Of a DNA stretch of 64,000 bases, positions 1-8,515 are shown in pieces. Positions within the stretch are counted from its first letter, which is position 1; the number at the start of each line of letters is the position of its first letter. The stretch is from SAR202 cluster bacterium (GTDB taxonomy: Bacteria; Chloroflexota; Dehalococcoidia; Lucifugimonadales; UBA826): assembly GCA_022447825.1 (NCBI GenBank), contig JAKUTY010000003.1, positions 1-64,000 of the forward strand. Reading direction: 5' to 3'. The position numbers and the translations under genes are program-made. The notes below the pieces were generated by a model. The model did no database searches and was not told the DNA's origin. It saw only the letters and a program-made list of their open reading frames with translations.

Positions 1-296
1 AATAAAATCTGTCCACCCTTCATCCATGAAAAACGAGTAATACCAGTTGATAATTGTCTAAGTCTTTGTCTTCTCATTTGTTCATCAAAACTTTCAATTT
101 TAGATGAAGACAAGTCATCTAAAATTTTTATTTCTTGAAAATTTTGTAAATCAATAACATAAAGAGACATTTTAGAATCTGAATTAGATGATTTCAGGTA
201 TCCTAAAAATAAATTATCAGGACTAAACTGAAATGAATTTGGAAGACTCATACCCGGATAAGGGAATTTTGCAATTTCCTCAATACTAAAAGACAT
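1..296 (-). CDS. S9-family peptidase (DPP-IV-like), N-terminal part only
   Basis: The reading frame starts at an ATG on the minus strand and runs off the left edge, leaving about 98 residues. The visible part begins MSFSIEEIAKFPYPGMSLPN, continues with a FSPDNLFLGYL beta-propeller-like strand, an LYVIDL strand and the segment EQMRRQRLRQ followed by TGITRFSW. This pattern (E-x-x-R-R-x-R-x-R then a T-G-I-T-x-[FY]-x-W strand) is typical of the propeller start of dipeptidyl-peptidase-IV-like serine peptidases of family S9. The catalytic Ser-Asp-His domain would lie outside the window. It is only five bases downstream of larE and probably the last or a later gene of the same minus-strand operon. 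Family is fairly clear, substrate unknown. Confidence 0.6.
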   Translation of the reverse strand, partial: MSFSIEEIAKFPYPGMSLPNSFQFSPDNLFLGYLKSSNSDSKMSLYVIDLQNFQEIKILDDLSSSKIESFDEQMRRQRLRQLSTGITRFSWMKGGQIL

Positions 297-301
297 AAAA
301 A

Positions 302-1144
302 TTAATTCAAATTTTTATTGATCTGCAAGATTTCATTCAAACTACCTGACCTAAATCCATCCAGATCAACTGTGACATATGAATATCCGATTTCTTTAAA
401 ATGAGCAGAAACTTCTGACTTTAAAGGTTCTTCAATTAAATCTCGAATTCTATCTTTATCTGCCTCGATCCTAGCTATAGTATCGTGATGTCTTACTCGA
501 ATTTGCTTAAATCCTTTAGATCTTAAAAAATGCTCCGCACTAGCAATTCTAGTTAACGCTTCCACAGTCACCATAGTTCCATATGGAATTCTAGAAGATA
601 AACATGCCTGAGCTGGCTTATCCCATGTTGGTAATTCCATATTTTTAGAAAGTTGCCGAATATCATCTTTGGTCATATTCGCTTCTACTAAAGGGCTTCT
701 AACACCATATTGTTTTGCAGCTTCAATTCCAGGCCTATAATCACCCAAATCATCTGCATTAGTACCATTAGTTACAAATTTATAGCCTTCTTCTTCAGCA
801 TATTTGATCAAATGAGTGTAAAGCTCATCTTTACAAAAAAAGCATCTGTCGGGATTGTTAGCTTGATAATCAGGTCGATCAATCTCATTAGTCTCTATCA
901 CTCTAAAGTTCACATTTAAATTTTCAGCAAACTCTACTGCATCTTCTAATTCAGAGGGCGCTAAACTTGGTGATTTTGCAATCACTGAAAGAGCGTTCTT
1001 TCCCAACACTTGATGAGAAAAAGCGGCCAAAAATGTACTGTCTACTCCACCTGAGTAAGCAACGATCAAACTCCCCATTTCAGAAATGATTTCTGAAAGA
1101 TGTCTTTCTTTCTGTTTTAATGTGATTTCTTTCGATTGAACCAT
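302..1144 (-). CDS. larE: LarE-type ATP-dependent sulfur transferase
   Basis: LarE belongs to the PP-loop ATPases. It adenylates and thiolates the carboxylates of pyridinium biscarboxylate mononucleotide during synthesis of the nickel-pincer cofactor of lactate racemase-type enzymes. The PP-loop SGGVDST is at residues 31-37. Cysteines occur at 101 and 104 (RCFFCK) and at 181 (ACLSSRIPYG). The last corresponds to the sacrificial-sulfur cysteine of single-cysteine LarE. Having all three is the pattern described for LarE proteins that carry a [4Fe-4S] cluster and use it to deliver sulfide without being consumed. At 280 residues it is full length. No larB, larC or larA lies in the window. It sits five bases after the SDR epimerase gene, so the two are probably co-transcribed. 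Confidence 0.85.
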   Translation of the reverse strand: MVQSKEITLKQKERHLSEIISEMGSLIVAYSGGVDSTFLAAFSHQVLGKNALSVIAKSPSLAPSELEDAVEFAENLNVNFRVIETNEIDRPDYQANNPDRCFFCKDELYTHLIKYAEEEGYKFVTNGTNADDLGDYRPGIEAAKQYGVRSPLVEANMTKDDIRQLSKNMELPTWDKPAQACLSSRIPYGTMVTVEALTRIASAEHFLRSKGFKQIRVRHHDTIARIEADKDRIRDLIEEPLKSEVSAHFKEIGYSYVTVDLDGFRSGSLNEILQINKNLN

Positions 1145-1149
1145 AAGTG

Positions 1150-2022
1150 TTACTCTCCCATCATCTCTGAAACAATAGCTTTCATTTGATCACTATAAAA
1201 TTCATATGAACGATTCTGGTATTTTAATATTCTTTGTGATTCTTCAGTATCAAACCAGTCATTCCATCCTGTCGATTCTCTATATTGAGCCATTTCTATA
1301 GGTGCTCCCATAAATTTAAAGAAATCTTCTACATAACCTTTACCTTGCAATCTCCATGAATTCCCGCCAGCAATGTTAAATATTTTACCTACAGCATCCT
1401 TGGTGTTAACAGCAGCCACTAAAGCATCTGCAACATCATCTCTGTGAACCATCTCAACTCTTTGTTCAGCAGTGAATGGCCATGGAGTAGGAGGCTCTAA
1501 AAATGCAGGAACAGCAATACTAGCTATTCTCAAAATGACATAATTTACTTTAGAATCAATTAAAATTTTTTCCCCGTGAATTTTACTGTCAGCATAAATA
1601 TCTATAGCATTTTGTGGGTGCATAATAGTTACAGGACTTTCAACACTAGAAGTATCTCCATATGTGCTAATTGAAGAAGTAAAAACCATAATTGCTTCTG
1701 GTGAGACTTTTTTAATGGCATCAACAATGTTCTGTGTGCCTTGAACATTGACAGAAAATGTCCTACTTCTATCCTTTTCACTATTAGGCGGCAGAATTGC
1801 TGCAAGATGGAGAACACCATGAACCCCATCAATTGCTTCAAGAACAGCATTTGAATCTGTTACATCACCTTTAACAATTTCAACATTTTCCAAAGTTTCT
1901 AAATCTGTAAAATCCATAAACGGGAGATCAAATACTCGCACAGATTGCCCTTCAGCTAACAACATGTTTGTTAACTGTTTGCCGACACTACCTGCACCAC
2001 CAGTGATCAAAATAGGTTTCAT
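1150..2022 (-). CDS. NAD-dependent epimerase/dehydratase (extended SDR)
   Basis: This 290-residue protein has the extended short-chain dehydrogenase fold. The N-terminal nucleotide-binding motif is ILITGGAGSVGKQL (GxxGxxG, residues 4-17), an acidic residue follows beta-2 (VFDLP), and a GDVTD loop and LHLAA motif come next. The catalytic pair is Y-x-x-x-K in IYADSKIHGEK around residue 145, preceded by a serine in VFTSSIST. Family members act on nucleotide sugars or related hydroxy-acid and steroid substrates. Nothing here fixes the substrate. Its start codon overlaps the stop of the upstream 106-residue gene by one base, and larE follows closely, so an operon is likely. Confidence 0.8.
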   Translation of the reverse strand: MKPILITGGAGSVGKQLTNMLLAEGQSVRVFDLPFMDFTDLETLENVEIVKGDVTDSNAVLEAIDGVHGVLHLAAILPPNSEKDRSRTFSVNVQGTQNIVDAIKKVSPEAIMVFTSSISTYGDTSSVESPVTIMHPQNAIDIYADSKIHGEKILIDSKVNYVILRIASIAVPAFLEPPTPWPFTAEQRVEMVHRDDVADALVAAVNTKDAVGKIFNIAGGNSWRLQGKGYVEDFFKFMGAPIEMAQYRESTGWNDWFDTEESQRILKYQNRSYEFYSDQMKAIVSEMMGE

Positions 2023-2342
2023 TATGTTAATGTAGTCCCTTTCATTCCTGCTTTTTCTATAACTGTTTGTGCACTAGATATTAAAGTAGATATCTGTGTC
2101 TCAAAACTAGCCCAATCACCAGATGTTTTAGCTTCCAAAAGAGTAGCTGCCTCTCTCATAGCAGTACGAGTGGGCGGAACACTTGGCATAGTTTGAAAGA
2201 AAAAAGTATTACTAATCTCTTCAAATTTTTCAACAATTTCATCAATAGACTTAGCCCAGCTTTCATTTTGAGAAGCTAGATCTTGTGATATTTCCCTACA
2301 CGAACTGATTGTGTCTTCAAGCATTTCTTGACCTGATTGCAT
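2022..2342 (-). CDS. Hypothetical small helical protein
   Basis: No family is recognised. The protein is 106 residues if it starts at the ATG preceded by AAGGAG at a good distance. A longer 118-residue version would start inside the terminator-like palindrome and is less likely. The composition is charged and mostly helix-forming, with a segment SIDEIVEKFEEISNTFFFQ followed by a proline-containing turn (MPSVPPTRTAMREA) and another helix. There are no membrane segments and only one cysteine. It lies between the DUF362 gene and the epimerase, with its stop overlapping the epimerase start, which suggests translational coupling. Confidence 0.6.
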   Translation of the reverse strand: MQSGQEMLEDTISSCREISQDLASQNESWAKSIDEIVEKFEEISNTFFFQTMPSVPPTRTAMREAATLLEAKTSGDWASFETQISTLISSAQTVIEKAGMKGTTLT

Positions 2343-2365
2343 ATAACATTTCTCCTTATATCTGC

Positions 2366-2391
2366 AAAGGGCGGCCAATTGGCCGCCCTTT
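2366..2391. terminator. 26-bp GC-rich palindrome, probable terminator hairpin
   Basis: A perfect inverted repeat: AAAGGGCGGCC, a central AATT, then GGCCGCCCTTT. It stands out as the most GC-rich short element in very AT-rich surroundings. It lies just after the DUF362 gene and just before the ribosome-binding site of the next minus-strand gene. It lacks a long U tract on the minus strand (only TTT then GCAG), so it may attenuate or stabilise the message rather than end it completely. Confidence 0.6.
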
Positions 2392-2424
2392 AATATTCTA
2401 AACTAAATCCCTTTTGGAAAAGTA

Positions 2425-3831
2425 TTAATTTTCAGAAGAAGTAGGTTGTTCTACATTAACCACTTCCGAATCATCTTCATAGTGATGTTTAACTTTGTCC
2501 AAGTCAACAACATCTAATCTATTAAATCCTTTACCGTCAAATTTGTCATAAGGGAATGGTTGGAATTTTTCAAACTTAGCTCCAAACCTCTGCCTACTAG
2601 GTCTCTTATCATAAGGGAACCTAAATCTTTCAGGACTTTCAGGTTCACATTCAATCAATTCGTAATTTCGACTTCCAAGACCAATCTCGTGACCAGTATT
2701 AATACTTGTTACTTCACTTTGACTATGGAAAGTGGCAGCAGCGGCTTCAAACTTCTTATCACCAACATGATGAGCTTCCATCAATTCAGCCTTAGAACCT
2801 TTTATGCCTTCTGCTTCTCTGGCTTTATCAACACAAGCCATATCAATAGCAACTGCGTCTGTACTAGCAAATACTCCCAAATGAGGAACTATGGGAACAT
2901 CAGCATGACCGGCACAATCACATGCAGGAGAAACATCTAATGCCATATTGATATATCCAACTTTTCCACGACCAACTGCTTTTTCTACTCCTAAGCATGC
3001 ATCTGCTATAGCTGCATCAACTGCATCAAATTGAATAGGAGGAATGTCCATTAAGCCTCTTGGACCCATCACTCCAAAACAACCCAAACAGTTAGCACAT
3101 TTATCCCCATCCCATTCAAGTTCATCTTTCTCATTAATATGATAAAGATTGAAAGGACAACAATCTTCAAGAATTTCCCAATCTGGAGTATTAGCTTTAC
3201 CTTTAAAGTTTTCAGGATGGAATACACCAGCAGCACCTAATCCATAAGAAGGATGGCCTCCCATGTGTACGTTAAACTTTCCTCTTTTAGATTGAGCACC
3301 AATTCCCAAATTTTTCAATGCACCACCAATTACTCCCATGCTATGACCCTTAAAGTGAGTCAGTGCAATTAAAGCAGCAGCAGCAGCAATTGCTTGAGCA
3401 ACATAAGCTTCTTTCAAAATATATCCTTCAGGAATATCTACAACAAAGTCGCTTGGGCCAATAATTCCATCGGCACAGATGAAAGGGCAACCTAAAGTTG
3501 CAGAACTGTAACCATTTCTCTCTGCAGTTTGAAGAATATCAATTTCTGAAGATCTTGATCCCCAAGGGCTGTATGTGGAAGTAGTAGTATCACAGACAAA
3601 TGGTCTTCCACCTAATTCTTTAATTCTATCCGCCAAAGTTCTAGCATACAAAGGCCTCAAATAAGCAGAGTTATTCCATTCTCCACAATGAACCTTAATA
3701 GCTACAATATCATTAGGCTTAATCATTTCATCTAAGCCTGCAGCATCAAAAACAGTAATCATTTTTGAAGACAACGCTGTTTCAGTAGATTCTGAATGTG
3801 CGTCCATATAATAAACTTTCGATTCTGACAT
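2425..3831 (-). CDS. DUF362-family Fe-S protein
   Basis: This 468-residue protein matches the DUF362 family of unknown function. Visible hallmarks are KPNDIVAIKVHCGEWNNSAY near the start, RPFVCDTTTSTY, the lysine/histidine-rich stretch THFKGHSMGVIGGALKNLG, and NVHMGG. A ferredoxin-like cysteine cluster (CANCLGC), an upstream CCPF and a later CDCAGH suggest bound Fe-S. The chosen start, MSESKVYYMD, follows an AGGGGG Shine-Dalgarno sequence. A longer frame beginning 30 residues upstream has no such signal. Proteins of this family have been proposed to act in redox or cofactor chemistry, but no reaction can be assigned. It is divergent from lysA and lies upstream of the larE group. Confidence 0.75.
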   Translation of the reverse strand: MSESKVYYMDAHSESTETALSSKMITVFDAAGLDEMIKPNDIVAIKVHCGEWNNSAYLRPLYARTLADRIKELGGRPFVCDTTTSTYSPWGSRSSEIDILQTAERNGYSSATLGCPFICADGIIGPSDFVVDIPEGYILKEAYVAQAIAAAAALIALTHFKGHSMGVIGGALKNLGIGAQSKRGKFNVHMGGHPSYGLGAAGVFHPENFKGKANTPDWEILEDCCPFNLYHINEKDELEWDGDKCANCLGCFGVMGPRGLMDIPPIQFDAVDAAIADACLGVEKAVGRGKVGYINMALDVSPACDCAGHADVPIVPHLGVFASTDAVAIDMACVDKAREAEGIKGSKAELMEAHHVGDKKFEAAAATFHSQSEVTSINTGHEIGLGSRNYELIECEPESPERFRFPYDKRPSRQRFGAKFEKFQPFPYDKFDGKGFNRLDVVDLDKVKHHYEDDSEVVNVEQPTSSEN

Positions 3832-3916
3832 ATTTCCCCCTAATACCTCTATAAGAGTAAATTTACTTATCGTACGTACCGGCAGATTAGCATTCCAACC
3901 TAATTGTGTCAATAAT

Positions 3917-3945
3917 TTCACTTAATAATCAGTAAAAGATAAAAT
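3917..3945 (+). promoter_or_regulatory. Candidate promoter for lysA
   Basis: TTCACT and TAAAAT separated by 17 bases. The -35 matches consensus at four of six positions. Transcription would begin near 3952, downstream of an in-frame ATG at 3946, which supports the later lysA start at 3985. Position and spacing are the only evidence. Confidence 0.35.
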
Positions 3946-3984
3946 ATGATTGATAAAAAATTTTACCGACTAAATGGAGCTGAT

Positions 3985-5298
3985 ATGACACTCAATAATA
4001 TTGCCTTGTTCCCACACAATACTTCTGTAAATTCATTAGGTAATTTAACTATAGACAACTTAGATATAAATGCTCTAGCAGACGAATTTGGAACTCCTCT
4101 GTATGTGTATGATGAATCTACTATCAGGTCTATTGCAAAAGAATACAAAAGTCAGTTCCAAAACTTATATCCTGATACAAAAGTAGCGTACGCATCAAAA
4201 GCTTTTATGAGTCTATCAATGGCTAAGATAGCTAAAGATGAAGGATTAAGTTTAGACGTTGTTTCAGGGGGTGAAGTATCTATAGCTGCAAAAAGTGGGT
4301 TCCCCACATCAGAGATGTATTTTCACGGCAATAATAAAACCCCCCACGAATTATCAGAAGCTATTGACTCAGGGGTAGGAACTATAGTCGTTGATGGTTT
4401 TCATGAACTAAGGCTACTAAATCAAATTGCAAAAGATAAAAATGTGATTCAAGAAATTATGCTGAGACTTTCTCCTTCAGTTGATGCCCATACTCATGGA
4501 CATACGACTACAGGAATTTTAGATGTCAAATTCGGTTTTTCAATAGAAACCGGTGAGAGTTCTCAAGCGATAGATGAAAGTTTAAACTCAAGTAATCTAG
4601 ATTTAAAAGGAATCCATTTTCATTTAGGTTCTCCAATTTTTGAATTAGAGCCGTACTCTACAGCCATAGATACTGTTTTAGATTACTTAAAACCATTTAT
4701 AGAAAAGGGGTTGAATTTACGAGAATTCAGTCCAGGAGGAGGATTTGCTATAGGTTACGTTAGTGATGAACCACCTCCTCCTATATCAGCCTATGCAGAA
4801 ACCATCACATCTATGTTGATTAACAAATGTAATGATTTAAATATACCAACCCCTACTCTAATAATTGAACCTGGACGATCAATAGTAGGTAGAGCTGGAG
4901 TAGCTATTTATACTGTTGGTGTCATTAAAGATATCCCCAATGTTCGAACTTACGTGTCTGTAGATGGAGGTATGGGAGATAATATTAGACCTGCTCTATA
5001 TGGATCAAAATACGAGGCAGTTGTTGTAAACAAAATGAATAATCAATCTAGAGAAACCATCACCTTAGCTGGGAAATACTGTGAATCTGGTGATCTACTG
5101 ATAAAAGATATTTCTTTACCACCAGTCGAATCAGGAGATAGAATCGCAATTCCAGCTTCGGGTGCCTACTGCCTTTCTATGTCAAGCACATACAATATGA
5201 ATCCAAGACCTGCCGTGGTAATGATCAATAATGGGACAGCAAGGTTAATCAGACGTAGGGAGACATATGAAGATTTAGTGTCTTTAGATCTAGTTTAA
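3985..5298 (+). CDS. lysA: Diaminopimelate decarboxylase
   Basis: This enzyme catalyses the last step of lysine synthesis, decarboxylating meso-diaminopimelate with PLP. The 437-residue protein is a fold-type III PLP enzyme. The Schiff-base lysine is in KVAYASKAF (about residue 72), the phosphate-binding loop is SPGGGFAIGY, EPGRSIVGRAG is the second substrate/PLP segment, and CESGDLL carries the conserved active-site cysteine supplied to the dimer partner. The start was set at the ATG preceded by GGAG six bases away. An upstream in-frame ATG at 3946 has no ribosome-binding site. The rhomboid gene follows after one base. Confidence 0.92.
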   Translation: MTLNNIALFPHNTSVNSLGNLTIDNLDINALADEFGTPLYVYDESTIRSIAKEYKSQFQNLYPDTKVAYASKAFMSLSMAKIAKDEGLSLDVVSGGEVSIAAKSGFPTSEMYFHGNNKTPHELSEAIDSGVGTIVVDGFHELRLLNQIAKDKNVIQEIMLRLSPSVDAHTHGHTTTGILDVKFGFSIETGESSQAIDESLNSSNLDLKGIHFHLGSPIFELEPYSTAIDTVLDYLKPFIEKGLNLREFSPGGGFAIGYVSDEPPPPISAYAETITSMLINKCNDLNIPTPTLIIEPGRSIVGRAGVAIYTVGVIKDIPNVRTYVSVDGGMGDNIRPALYGSKYEAVVVNKMNNQSRETITLAGKYCESGDLLIKDISLPPVESGDRIAIPASGAYCLSMSSTYNMNPRPAVVMINNGTARLIRRRETYEDLVSLDLV

Positions 5299-5299
5299 A

Positions 5300-5893
5300 G
5301 TGTTATTTAATCAATCACAGAAACCTTATATTGTTTACTCAATTTTACTGATCAACACATTACTATTTGGTACTACTGAAATTTTTGGAGGAAGTACTAA
5401 TTCATCAGTCTTAGTAAATTTTGGCGCCCTATATGGATTATATGTATCGGAAGGTCAATATTGGCGACTATTAACTGCAATGTTTTTGCATGCAGGCTTT
5501 TTCCACTTTGCTTTAAATTGTTTAAGCATCTTTATTATGGGCTCGTTGGCTGAATCTATATTAGGACATAAAAAATTTCTATTCATCTATATATTTTCAG
5601 GAATTACTGCTAGTTTTATTAGTCTAATTTTTTTACCTTCATATGGAGTAGCTATTGGCGCAAGTGGAGCAATTTTTGGAACTCTAGCTGCTTTAGGGGG
5701 ATATTTCTTTATTTACAGAAATAAATTAGGTGAATTTGGAAAACAAAATTTTAATGCTATTTTGATTCTGGCATTAGTAAATTTAGCATTTGGTTTTATG
5801 GGGTCTGGTGTAGATAATTGGGGACATATTGGAGGATTGATTGGTGGAATAATTGCTGCAGTTTTAGTAATCCCAAAATATACCCGCAAATGA
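5300..5893 (+). CDS. Rhomboid-family intramembrane serine protease
   Basis: Rhomboids cleave transmembrane substrates inside the bilayer with a Ser-His dyad. This 197-residue protein has about six hydrophobic helices. The catalytic serine lies in GASGAIFG (S122) and the histidine in NWGHIGGLIGG (H176). The HFALN segment (H69, N73) supplies the oxyanion-side histidine and asparagine, and the WR motif of loop L1 is at residues 55-56. It has no extra domains. The start is a GTG one base after the lysA stop and without a clear ribosome-binding site, consistent with translational coupling. It ends in UGA, which shows that UGA works as a stop in this genome. Confidence 0.9.
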   Translation: MLFNQSQKPYIVYSILLINTLLFGTTEIFGGSTNSSVLVNFGALYGLYVSEGQYWRLLTAMFLHAGFFHFALNCLSIFIMGSLAESILGHKKFLFIYIFSGITASFISLIFLPSYGVAIGASGAIFGTLAALGGYFFIYRNKLGEFGKQNFNAILILALVNLAFGFMGSGVDNWGHIGGLIGGIIAAVLVIPKYTRK

Positions 5894-5903
5894 TTTGTGA
5901 ATT

Positions 5904-5912
5904 TGCTATGAT
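5904..5912 (+). promoter_or_regulatory. Candidate extended -10 element before the carboxyltransferase gene
   Basis: TGCTATGAT fits the TGn extended -10 pattern, about 30 bases before the ATG of the carboxyltransferase gene. No good -35 is visible. Confidence 0.35.
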
Positions 5913-5941
5913 TCTATTTCAAAATCACTCAGGAGTTTTCA

Positions 5942-7507
5942 ATGGTTTGGGAAGATGAAATTAAGGAATTAAATCATAGGCTAAATTTAGCTCAACAAAT
6001 GGGAGGCAAGGAAAATGTTGAACGTCAACATTTTTTTGGCAAACTAACAGTTAGAGAAAGAATTAAACTGCTAGTAGACTCAGACACCTTTAATGAAGCC
6101 TCTGCATTGGCTGGTGCTGCGTCATACGAAAACAACGAATTAGTTGATTTCACTCCCTATCCCAGAGTAATGGGAACTGGCAAAATTAATGGTTTTCGAG
6201 TACTAATCGATGGCGGAGATTTTACAGTGCGAGGTGGATCGGGAGAAAAAGGCACAGGCAGTCAACCCAGCCCTTTGAAATATGCGTCTCAATGGAGATT
6301 ACCTTTAGTACGATTATTAGATGCTGCTGGTGGAAGTGTACGCACTTTTGAGCAAATCGGAAGAACATACACCCCTGATGGCCCTAGTACTGAACTAGCT
6401 GTAAATTTATTAAATGAAGTACCTGTTGTTTCAGCTGTTCTAGGATCTGTAGCAGGGCTACCTGCTATTGAAGCTTGTTTGTCACATTTCACAGTAATGG
6501 TAAAAGATACTAGTCAGATTTTTGCTGGTGGACCACCTGTCGTCAAAGCTGCTTTAGGATATGAAATATCAAAAGAAGATTTGGGCGACTATAGAAGTCA
6601 AGTAATTAAAACCGGTGTAATTGACAATTTAGCAGATACTGAAGAAGAAGCATTTGAAATGATTAGAAAGTTTCTGAGTTATATGCCTTCTAGTATTTGG
6701 AAAATACCCAAACGAATAGAACCTAAGGATGACCCAAATCGGAAAGATGAAGAATTGCTTTCTATAATCCCAAAAAATGTGAAACGTAGTTACGACCCAT
6801 ACAAAATTCTCGATCATGTATTAGACAAAGATTCATTTTTTGAAATATCTCCATTTTACGGTAAGGCTAGAATTACCGGATTAGCCAGAGTCAATGGTTA
6901 CCCAATTGGAGTAATGATTAATAATCCTCGACATTTAGGTGGATCCACAGACATTGCTGCTGGAGAAAAGTCTATGAGAATAGTCAGTTTATGTGACACT
7001 TTTCATCTTCCTATAGTTTCTTTTGTAGACGAGCCCGGATTCATGGTAGGAATGGAAGCTCAAAATGCTGGAATAGTTAGAGCAGGCGCTAGGATGGTTT
7101 CTGCTTTAGCAAGAAGTCAAACTCCTTGGATCAGTTTTTACATGAAACAAGCATATGGAGTAGCAGGACAATCCCATCACAGAACAACAGGTATGTATCA
7201 TCGGTATGCATGGCCTTCAGGAAGATGGGGATCTATGCACATAGAGGGAGGTGTTTCAGCAGCTTACAAACGAGAGATTGCTGCTTCTGACGATCCTGTT
7301 GCAAAACAAAAAGAAATAGAAGCTCGTCTTAATGCTATGGCGTCACCATTCCGTACAGCTGAAGCGACTGGAGGAGCTGGAAACAACCATGGAATAGACA
7401 TAATTGATCCTAGAAATACTCGGCCATTATTATGTGATTTTGTTGAAATGGCTCAAGAAATGATTGAAACTCAAATTGGTCCTGCACCAGTACCTTATAC
7501 ACCCTAA
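5942..7507 (+). CDS. Acyl-CoA carboxyltransferase subunit (propionyl-CoA carboxylase beta type)
   Basis: This 521-residue protein has the double crotonase-like carboxyltransferase architecture. It transfers CO2 from carboxybiotin to an acyl-CoA. Visible landmarks are RQHFFGKLTVRERIKLL at the N terminus, GGSVRTFEQIGRTY, the first oxyanion region near GSVAGLPAIEACL, and the second-half GFMVGMEAQNAGIVRAGARM with YGVAGQ. The FAGGPPVVKAALGYEISKEDLG segment is typical of the family. Related enzymes use propionyl-, methylcrotonyl- or geranyl-CoA. The usual Gly-Gly pattern is varied enough that the acyl-CoA cannot be assigned. No biotin carboxylase or biotin carrier gene is in the window. An aldo/keto reductase gene follows 19 bases later. 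Confidence 0.85.
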   Translation: MVWEDEIKELNHRLNLAQQMGGKENVERQHFFGKLTVRERIKLLVDSDTFNEASALAGAASYENNELVDFTPYPRVMGTGKINGFRVLIDGGDFTVRGGSGEKGTGSQPSPLKYASQWRLPLVRLLDAAGGSVRTFEQIGRTYTPDGPSTELAVNLLNEVPVVSAVLGSVAGLPAIEACLSHFTVMVKDTSQIFAGGPPVVKAALGYEISKEDLGDYRSQVIKTGVIDNLADTEEEAFEMIRKFLSYMPSSIWKIPKRIEPKDDPNRKDEELLSIIPKNVKRSYDPYKILDHVLDKDSFFEISPFYGKARITGLARVNGYPIGVMINNPRHLGGSTDIAAGEKSMRIVSLCDTFHLPIVSFVDEPGFMVGMEAQNAGIVRAGARMVSALARSQTPWISFYMKQAYGVAGQSHHRTTGMYHRYAWPSGRWGSMHIEGGVSAAYKREIAASDDPVAKQKEIEARLNAMASPFRTAEATGGAGNNHGIDIIDPRNTRPLLCDFVEMAQEMIETQIGPAPVPYTP

Positions 7508-7526
7508 TAAAAACAGGAGATTAAAA

Positions 7527-8513
7527 ATGGAACAAAGACAAATTGGAGATACAGACTTATTCGTTTCAGCTTTGGGATTCGGAACTTGGGAAATGGGTTC
7601 TACATATGGTGCGATTGATGTCAAAGAGGCTAGTGAGGCAGTTAATTCTGCTATAGACCATGGAATCACATTATTCGATACAGCAGAGGTATACGGCCCA
7701 TATATCTCAGAGGAACTATTGGCAAAAGCTTTGGGGCCAAAAAGAAAAGACATCGTATTAGTGACAAAAGTGGGATTTGAGTATTCCAAAGAACCTAAAG
7801 TTACTGGAAGAAACTCAAAATATGACCACATTATTGAACATGCTAACGGATGCTTAAGCAGATTAAATACCGACTTTATAGACCTATTATTAATACATTG
7901 GCCAGACCATGACACACCTTTTGAAGAAAGCATTGGAGCCTTAGAACAATTGAAAAATGATGGCAAAATCCGCCATTATGGAGTTTCAAATTTCACTCCT
8001 GAGATGATGGAGGAATGTGAAAAATATGGTCATATTGCAGCCAATCAAGTGGGATACCATATGTTTGACAGACGAATGGAGTCAGAGGTTTTACCCTTCT
8101 GTAAAGAAAACAATATTGGATTCATGGCTTATGGAACCTTAGGATTTGGATTACTTTCTGGAGCTTTCAATAAAGAAACTAGTTTCATTGAATCAGATTG
8201 GAGAAGTAGTGGCTTTGCATTTAGATTACCTTTATTCCAGCCTGAAGAATTTGAAAAAGAAATCAATGTTTCTGAAAAATTAAAAATCATTGCTAAAAAA
8301 TATGACAAATCCCTTCCTCAAATGGCAATCTCTTGGACATTAGGCCATCCAGCAGTATCTGTAGGGTTAGTAGGAGTAAGAAACGAAAAAGAACTCAAAG
8401 AAAATGTAGCTGCTGTAGATTGGAAAATCAATTCAGAAATCCGATCAGAGATAGATCAAGTTTTTGAGGAGGAAGGAGTTCCTACTCACGTTAACACTGA
8501 TCAAGCAGTTTAA
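7527..8513 (+). CDS. Aldo/keto reductase
   Basis: This NADP(H)-dependent (alpha/beta)8-barrel oxidoreductase is 328 residues. It begins MEQRQIGDTDLFVSALGFGTW, which is typical of the AKR superfamily. The catalytic tetrad appears in LFDTAEVYG (Asp, Tyr), LVTKVGFE (Lys) and LLLIHWPDHD (His). The C-terminal cofactor segment VGLVGVRNEKEL is present. The start follows an AGGAG box. A longer frame reaching back into the carboxyltransferase gene is out of keeping with the family. The physiological substrate is unknown. It is probably co-transcribed with the carboxyltransferase upstream and galU downstream. Confidence 0.85.
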   Translation: MEQRQIGDTDLFVSALGFGTWEMGSTYGAIDVKEASEAVNSAIDHGITLFDTAEVYGPYISEELLAKALGPKRKDIVLVTKVGFEYSKEPKVTGRNSKYDHIIEHANGCLSRLNTDFIDLLLIHWPDHDTPFEESIGALEQLKNDGKIRHYGVSNFTPEMMEECEKYGHIAANQVGYHMFDRRMESEVLPFCKENNIGFMAYGTLGFGLLSGAFNKETSFIESDWRSSGFAFRLPLFQPEEFEKEINVSEKLKIIAKKYDKSLPQMAISWTLGHPAVSVGLVGVRNEKELKENVAAVDWKINSEIRSEIDQVFEEEGVPTHVNTDQAV

Positions 8514-8515
8514 TA

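Noticed and set aside
7430-7966. 178-residue antisense frame over the aldo/keto reductase gene
   Set aside because: It lies opposite a well-supported gene with AKR motifs, shows no family pattern and has no ribosome-binding site; it is a shadow frame.
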